The position numbers and the translations under genes are program-made. A stretch of 64,000 nt of DNA, taken from the NCBI GenBank assembly GCA_934133165.1, contig CAKPAW010000007.1, positions 4,289-68,288 on the forward strand. The letters run 5' to 3'. Positions 59,253 through 64,000 of the stretch are shown piece after piece. The DNA is from an uncultured Clostridia bacterium (GTDB taxonomy: Bacteria; Bacillota; Clostridia; TANB77; CAG-508). Position 1 is the stretch's first letter. The number at the start of each line of letters is the position of its first letter. Under the pieces are notes generated by a model that was given only the letters and a program-made list of their open reading frames with translations, searched no databases and was not told where the DNA came from.

Positions 59253-60299
59253 ATGAAAAAAGCAATAATCACAGGAATTACAGGACAAGATGGATCATAC
59301 TTAGCAGAGTTTTTACTAGAAAAAGGATATGAAGTACATGGAGTAGTTCGTCGTGCATCTATTTCAAATACTGGAAGAATAGACCATCTATTAAGAAAAA
59401 ATTTAATTATATTACATGATGGAGACTTAGCAGATTCTTCAAGTATTATAAAAATAGTTAAAGAAGTAGAACCAGATGAAATCTATAATTTAGCTGCTCA
59501 AAGTCATGTAGGGACAAGCTTTGACGCTGCAGAACATACAGGCGAAATAGATGCTATTGGAGTTTTGAGAATATTAGAAGCAGTACATATATTAAAGTTA
59601 GAAAGTAAATGTCGTATTTATCAAGCATCAACATCTGAATTATATGGAAAAGTTGAAGCATGTCCACAAAGTGAAACAACACCATTCCATCCATATAGCC
59701 CATATGCGGTAGCAAAACAATATGGATTTTGGATTACAAAAGAATATAGAGAAGCATATAACATGTTTGCATGTAATGGAATACTATTTAATCATGAATC
59801 TGAACGTCGTGGTGAAAACTTTGTAACTCGTAAAATAACACTAGCAGTAGGAAGAATAGCAGAAGGATTGCAAGATCATTTAGAGTTAGGAAATTTAGAT
59901 TCATTAAGAGATTGGGGATATGCTAAAGACTATGTCGAATGTATGTGGTTGATATTACAACATGATACACCAGATGATTTTGTAATAGCAACTGGAATTC
60001 AACATACAGTTCGTGATTTTACAGAAAGAGCATTTAAAGAAAATGGAATAACAATTCGTTGGGAAGGACAAGGTTTAGACGAAAAAGGATATGATGTAGA
60101 AACTGGTAAAATGTTAGTATGTGTAAATCCTAAATGGTTTAGACCAACAGATGTTGTAAATTTATTAGGAGATCCAACTAAAGCTAAAACAGAATTAGGA
60201 TGGAATCCACAAACAACAAGTTATGAAGAATTAGTTCATATAATGGCTACACATGATAGAGAACTTGCAAAAAAAGAAAAGTTTTTCGAAAATAAATAA
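59253..60299 (+). CDS. gmd: GDP-mannose 4,6-dehydratase
   Basis: A 348-residue short-chain dehydratase that makes GDP-4-keto-6-deoxymannose. GITGQDGSYLAEFLLEKGYE (residues 7-26) binds NADP. VRRASISNTGRIDHL, the AAQSHVGTSFD block, ASTSELYGKV and YSPYAVAKQYGFW (Tyr-x-x-x-Lys) and NHESERRGENFVTRKIT are diagnostic. AAAGGGGA is the ribosome site. It is followed 15 bp later by fcl and then manC, giving a complete late GDP-fucose route. Confidence 0.95.
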   Translation: MKKAIITGITGQDGSYLAEFLLEKGYEVHGVVRRASISNTGRIDHLLRKNLIILHDGDLADSSSIIKIVKEVEPDEIYNLAAQSHVGTSFDAAEHTGEIDAIGVLRILEAVHILKLESKCRIYQASTSELYGKVEACPQSETTPFHPYSPYAVAKQYGFWITKEYREAYNMFACNGILFNHESERRGENFVTRKITLAVGRIAEGLQDHLELGNLDSLRDWGYAKDYVECMWLILQHDTPDDFVIATGIQHTVRDFTERAFKENGITIRWEGQGLDEKGYDVETGKMLVCVNPKWFRPTDVVNLLGDPTKAKTELGWNPQTTSYEELVHIMATHDRELAKKEKFFENK

Positions 60300-60314
60300 T
60301 AGGAGAGTAAAAAA

Positions 60315-61256
60315 ATGGAAAAAGATTCAAAAATATATGTAGCAGGACATAATGGAATGGTAGGTTCTGCAATTGTAAGAGAATTAAAAAAACAAGGATA
60401 TAATAACATTATTACTCGCACACATAAAGAATTAGACTTATGCCGTCAAGAAGATGTTGAAAAATTTTTTGCTGAGGAAAAACCAGAATATGTATTTTTA
60501 GCAGCTGCAAAAGTTGGTGGAATAATTGCAAATCAGGAAGCTTTAGCGGATTTTATGTATGACAATATGATATTGGAAATGAATGTAATTCATTCAGCTT
60601 GGAAAAATGGTTGTAAAAAATTAGAATTTTTAGGTTCTTCTTGTATTTATCCTAAAATGGCACCACAACCAATGAAAGAAAGTTGTTTACTTACAAGCGA
60701 ATTAGAAAAGACAAATGAAGCATATGCCTTGGCTAAGATTTCTGGATTAAAATATTGTGAATATTTAAATAGACAATATGGAACAGATTATATTAGTTTG
60801 ATGCCTACAAATCTTTATGGACCAAATGATAACTATCATCCAACACATAGCCATGTCTTACCAGCACTTATTCGTCGTTTCCATGAAGCTAAAGAAAACA
60901 ATCTTCCAAGTGTAACTTGTTGGGGAGATGGAACACCTTTAAGAGAATTCTTATATGTTGATGATTTAGCTAATTTATGTGTATTTCTAATGAACAATTA
61001 TAGTGGTAATGAAACTGTAAATGCAGGAACAGGTAAAGAAATTTCTATAAAAGAATTAACTGAATTAGTTGCAAAAGTAATAGGGTATAATGGTGAAATT
61101 TTATGGGATACAAGCAAACCAAACGGAACACCAAGAAAATTATTAGATGTATCAAAAGCAATTAATTTAGGTTGGAACTATAAAACAGAATTAGAAGATG
61201 GAATTAAGCTTGCTTATGAAGATTTTTTAAATAATCCAATGCGTGCAGAAAGATAA
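60315..61256 (+). CDS. fcl: GDP-L-fucose synthase
   Basis: A 313-residue epimerase/reductase that turns the Gmd product into GDP-L-fucose. GHNGMVGSAIVRELKKQGY (residues 11-29) binds NADP, AAKVGGIIANQ is the signature, FLGSSCIYPKMAPQPMKES holds the catalytic Ser and Cys, and YALAKISGLKYCEYLN the Tyr-x-x-x-Lys. YGPNDNYHPTHSHVLPALIR is also typical. AGGAGAG is the ribosome site. All catalytic residues present. Confidence 0.95.
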   Translation: MEKDSKIYVAGHNGMVGSAIVRELKKQGYNNIITRTHKELDLCRQEDVEKFFAEEKPEYVFLAAAKVGGIIANQEALADFMYDNMILEMNVIHSAWKNGCKKLEFLGSSCIYPKMAPQPMKESCLLTSELEKTNEAYALAKISGLKYCEYLNRQYGTDYISLMPTNLYGPNDNYHPTHSHVLPALIRRFHEAKENNLPSVTCWGDGTPLREFLYVDDLANLCVFLMNNYSGNETVNAGTGKEISIKELTELVAKVIGYNGEILWDTSKPNGTPRKLLDVSKAINLGWNYKTELEDGIKLAYEDFLNNPMRAER

Positions 61257-61273
61257 TATAAAGAGGAATCAAC

Positions 61274-62593
61274 ATGAATGTAATTTTATTATCAGGAGGT
61301 TCAGGGAAAAGACTATGGCCTCTATCAAACGATATACGTTCTAAACAATTTATAAAAATATTCAAAAATGAAGATGGCGAATATGAATCAATGCTTGAAC
61401 GTATGTACAAAAATATAAAGAAAGTTAATAATAAATCGATAATTACTATTGCTACATCACAAACTCAAGTTTCAACAATTAACAACCAAATTGGAAATGA
61501 TGTAGGAATTTCTATAGAACCATGTCGTAGAGACACATTTCCAGCAATAGCATTAGCAACAGCATATTTGCATGATGTAAAAAAATTTTCTTTGGAAGAA
61601 TCTGTGGTTGTTTGTCCAGTTGACCCATATGTTGACAATGATTATTTTATAGCTTTAGAAAATTTATATGAGTTAGCCAAAAATTCAAAATATAATTTAT
61701 CATTAATGGGATTAAATCCAACTTATCCAAGTGAGAAGTATGGATATATAATTCCTGAAAATAAGGAAAAAATAAGCAAAGTAAAGATTTTTAAGGAAAA
61801 ACCTAACATAGAAACTGCAAAAGAATACATTAAGCAAGGAGCTTTATGGAATGGTGGAATTTTTGCTTATAAATTAAAATATGTTTTAGATATTGCGCAT
61901 GAGATTATAGACTTTAAAGATTATTATGACTTATTCAATAAATATGAAACTTTAGAAAAAATAAGTTTTGATTATGCTGTTGTAGAAAAAGAACGAAATA
62001 TTCAAGTTATGAGATTTGAAGGCAAATGGAAAGACTTAGGAACATGGAATACTTTAACAGAAGCTATGGATGAAAAAATTTTTGGTAAAGGTATTGAAAA
62101 CGATAAATGTGAAAATACACATATTATTAATGAATTAAATGTACCTATTTTATGTATGGGATTAAAAAATGTTGTAGTAGCAGCAAGTAGTGAAGGAATA
62201 TTAGTATCTGATAAGGTGCAATCAAGTTATATAAAACCTTTTGTGGAAAATATTAATCAGCAAATAATGTTTGCAGAAAAATCATGGGGAAGTTATCGAG
62301 TGATAGATGTTCAAGAAAACAGTTTAACAATTCTTGTTACATTAAATCCAAAAAATCGTATGAAATATCATAGTCATAATTTTAGAGATGAGGTTTGGAC
62401 AATAATATCAGGAACTGGTAAAGCTATAGTTGATGGAGTAGAGCAAATAGTTAAACCAGGAAATGTAATTACGATGAAAGCAGGTTCTAAGCATACTATT
62501 ATTGCTGAAGATGAACTAAAAATAATAGAAGTACAACTTGGTAAAGATATAAATGTTAATGATAAGCATGAGTTTGAGCTAGAAAAAAATTAA
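61274..62593 (+). CDS. manC: Mannose-1-phosphate guanylyltransferase
   Basis: A 439-residue two-domain enzyme. The nucleotidyltransferase domain has LLSGGSGKRLWPLSNDIRSK (about 4-23), then EPCRRDTFPAIALATAYLH, VCPVDPYVD and FKEKPNIETAKEYI with the sugar-binding Lys-Pro pair. The C-terminal cupin (about 345-430) has the KYHSHNFRDEVWTIISGTGK metal-binding stretch of the type II isomerase domain. The cupin may give phosphomannose isomerase activity or be only structural. No separate manA or phosphomannomutase is in the window. Confidence 0.92.
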   Translation: MNVILLSGGSGKRLWPLSNDIRSKQFIKIFKNEDGEYESMLERMYKNIKKVNNKSIITIATSQTQVSTINNQIGNDVGISIEPCRRDTFPAIALATAYLHDVKKFSLEESVVVCPVDPYVDNDYFIALENLYELAKNSKYNLSLMGLNPTYPSEKYGYIIPENKEKISKVKIFKEKPNIETAKEYIKQGALWNGGIFAYKLKYVLDIAHEIIDFKDYYDLFNKYETLEKISFDYAVVEKERNIQVMRFEGKWKDLGTWNTLTEAMDEKIFGKGIENDKCENTHIINELNVPILCMGLKNVVVAASSEGILVSDKVQSSYIKPFVENINQQIMFAEKSWGSYRVIDVQENSLTILVTLNPKNRMKYHSHNFRDEVWTIISGTGKAIVDGVEQIVKPGNVITMKAGSKHTIIAEDELKIIEVQLGKDINVNDKHEFELEKN

Positions 62594-62632
62594 TATATAG
62601 TAATAATTATTTAGTTAGAAAGAGGAAAAACA

Positions 62633-63802
62633 ATGAAAATTGCAGTAGCAGGAACAGGTTATGTAGGTTTATCTCTAGCAACATTACTAAGCCAAAAAAA
62701 TGAAGTAATAGCACTAGATATAATACCTGAAAAAGTAGAAATGATAAACAATCGTATATCACCAATAAAAGATGAATATATAGAAAAATATTTTAAAGAA
62801 AAAGAATTAAATTTAAAAGCAACATTAGATTACAAAGAAGCACTAAAAGATGCAGAGTATGTAATAATAAGTACACCTACTAACTATGACGAAGAAAAGA
62901 ACTACTTTGATACATCTAGTGTAGAAGATATAATAAAAAAAGTTATAGAAGTTGGAAATAAAAATACAACAATGGTAGTAAAATCAACAATACCAGTTGG
63001 ATTTATAAAAAATGTTAAAGAAAAGTATAATATAGATAACATTTTCTTTTCACCAGAATTCTTAAGAGAAGGAAAAGCATTGTATGACAATCTTTATCCT
63101 TCAAGAATAATAGTAGGTGAAAAAAGTAAAAGAGCAGAAATATTTGCTAAACTATTATTAGATTCTGCAGAGAAAAAAGAAGTGAATGTTCTATATATGA
63201 ATTCAACTGAAGCCGAAGCAGTTAAACTATTTGCAAATACATATTTGGCTTTAAGAGTAGCGTATTTCAATGAATTAGATACTTACGCTGAAATAAAAGG
63301 TCTAAATGCAAAAGATATAATAGATGGTGTATGTTTAGATCCTAGAATTGGAAATCATTACAATAATCCATCTTTTGGCTATGGAGGATATTGCTTACCG
63401 AAAGACACAAAACAATTACTTGCAAACTATAAAGATGTACCACAAAATTTAATACAAGCTATAGTTACTGCAAATTCAACTAGAAAAGAATTTATTACAG
63501 AAGAAGTATTAAGCAAAAAACCAGAAGTTGTAGGAATTTATAGATTAACAATGAAATCAGGTTCAGACAACTTTAGATCAAGCGCTATACAAGATATTAT
63601 TAAAAACTTAAGAGCTAATAATATAAAAGTTATTATTTATGAACCAACATTAAATAAAGAAGAATTTGATGGATTTAAAGTAGTAAATGATATAAATGAA
63701 TTCAAAAATACATCTTCTATAATATTAGCAAATAGACAAGAAGAACTATTAAATGATGTGAAAGAAAAAGTATATACAAGGGATTTATATACAAGAGACT
63801 AA
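62633..63802 (+). CDS. ugd: UDP-glucose 6-dehydrogenase
   Basis: A 389-residue NAD-dependent dehydrogenase that makes UDP-glucuronate. GTGYVGLSLATLLSQKNEVI (residues 7-26) binds NAD. STPTNYDEEKNYFDTSSVED, VVKSTIPVGF and the FSPEFLREGKALYDNLYPSR block are standard. The catalytic Cys is in GYGGYCLPKDTKQL near 258. The C-terminal domain has MKSGSDNFRSSA. Length is that of the short Ugd form. The last gene of the operon. It feeds the epimerase at 57126 and perhaps the ATP-grasp enzyme. Confidence 0.94.
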   Translation: MKIAVAGTGYVGLSLATLLSQKNEVIALDIIPEKVEMINNRISPIKDEYIEKYFKEKELNLKATLDYKEALKDAEYVIISTPTNYDEEKNYFDTSSVEDIIKKVIEVGNKNTTMVVKSTIPVGFIKNVKEKYNIDNIFFSPEFLREGKALYDNLYPSRIIVGEKSKRAEIFAKLLLDSAEKKEVNVLYMNSTEAEAVKLFANTYLALRVAYFNELDTYAEIKGLNAKDIIDGVCLDPRIGNHYNNPSFGYGGYCLPKDTKQLLANYKDVPQNLIQAIVTANSTRKEFITEEVLSKKPEVVGIYRLTMKSGSDNFRSSAIQDIIKNLRANNIKVIIYEPTLNKEEFDGFKVVNDINEFKNTSSIILANRQEELLNDVKEKVYTRDLYTRD

Positions 63803-63853
63803 TATTTTTGTTATATATAAAAAGTAAATTGTCGAAAATTGTAAAAAAACAAA

Positions 63854-63900
63854 TTTGTAAAGTTACATAAAGTTTACAAAAGAACAAATAAAAATAATAT
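63854..63900 (+). promoter_or_regulatory. Possible promoter with an inverted repeat past ugd
   Basis: TTTACA (63873-63878), 16 bp, TAATAT (63895-63900). TTTGTAAA (63854-63861) and TTTACAAA (63873-63880) form an inverted repeat over the -35. A start near 63907 would give a short RNA of about 75 nt ending at the following terminator. Confidence 0.4.
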
Positions 63901-63950
63901 AGATTTATTTTTTATTGAAGATCAGTTTTAAATTTTATACCACCTAAGTT

Positions 63951-63984
63951 AAAAAGTATAGTTCAAAAGCTATACTTTTTATAT
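63951..63984 (+). terminator. Terminator at the right end of the polysaccharide operon
   Basis: AAAAAGTATAG (63951-63961) pairs perfectly with CTATACTTTTT (63970-63980). The 148 bp between the ugd stop and this stem hold no gene. Confidence 0.88.
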
Positions 63985-64000
63985 TTTATTAAAAAATCTC

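Overview
The window comes from a very AT-rich, spore-forming low-GC Gram-positive bacterium, most likely an uncultured gut-type member of the Clostridia. The evidence is a complete spoIIIAA-AH operon, spoIIM next to xerD, strong Shine-Dalgarno sites (AAGGAGG type), sigma-A-like promoters with 16-17 bp spacers, and almost all genes on the + strand. The organism call is inference. No rRNA, tRNA or CRISPR array was recognised.

Layout. 0.1-3.6 kb: an unknown minus-strand gene, then a Ppx/GppA-like gene and an RlmD-type rRNA methyltransferase. 3.7-10.0 kb: single small enzymes (GyrI-like, nitroreductase, two kinds of ITP/XTP-cleaning pyrophosphatase, WYL regulator, Nudix, flavin reductase-like) between gene corpses (two decayed histidine phosphatases, an HD hydrolase tail, a gutted glutamine-amidotransferase-type hydrolase). 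10.1-15.6 kb: ABC-FtsX exporter with its own OmpR/histidine-kinase pair. 15.6-19.9 kb: a zinc-ribbon gene with an in-frame amber codon, a frameshifted GT8 gene, a GT8-acyltransferase fusion, a second acyltransferase and a 48-residue coiled-coil protein. 20-31.4 kb: rnhA and tmcAL from overlapping promoters, a degenerate HD-GYP-like protein, an endonuclease Q-like protein, spoIIM, xerD, small membrane proteins, an HD hydrolase, acyl-CoA synthetase and hemolysin III. 31.5-33.6 kb: a possible Spo0A-C-like small protein, a membrane protein and YebC. 33.8-39.7 kb: spoIIIA operon, with spoIIIAG split by a frameshift. 39.8-43.4 kb: a small membrane protein, phosphofructokinase and ArgRS. 43.5-44.9 kb: two paralogous repeat-built coiled-coil proteins sharing an operator-like palindrome. 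45.2-46.8 kb: VanZ-like and LCP proteins. 47.0-63.8 kb: one apparently uninterrupted 14-gene surface-polysaccharide operon.

How the genes work together. The polysaccharide operon encodes a priming hexose-1-phosphate transferase, four further glycosyltransferases, three acyl/acetyltransferases, an ATP-grasp protein, an EpsG-type polymerase, a flippase, and enzymes for GDP-fucose (ManC, Gmd, Fcl) and UDP-uronic acids (Ugd plus epimerase). It predicts an O-acylated polymer containing fucose and uronic acid. The LCP protein just upstream is a candidate for attaching it to peptidoglycan. SpoIIIA, SpoIIM and XerD are sporulation and chromosome functions.

Most unusual signals: (1) a dispersed GGGACG/GTCCC repeat family sitting at gene 3' ends, one copy pair of which forms a 141-bp MITE-like element that supplies the C-terminus of a membrane protein; (2) the GT8-acyltransferase lipid locus; (3) the paralogous heptad/hendecad coiled-coil pair with a shared 20-bp palindrome; (4) the amber-interrupted zinc-ribbon gene and two single-base frameshifts, one in spoIIIAG.
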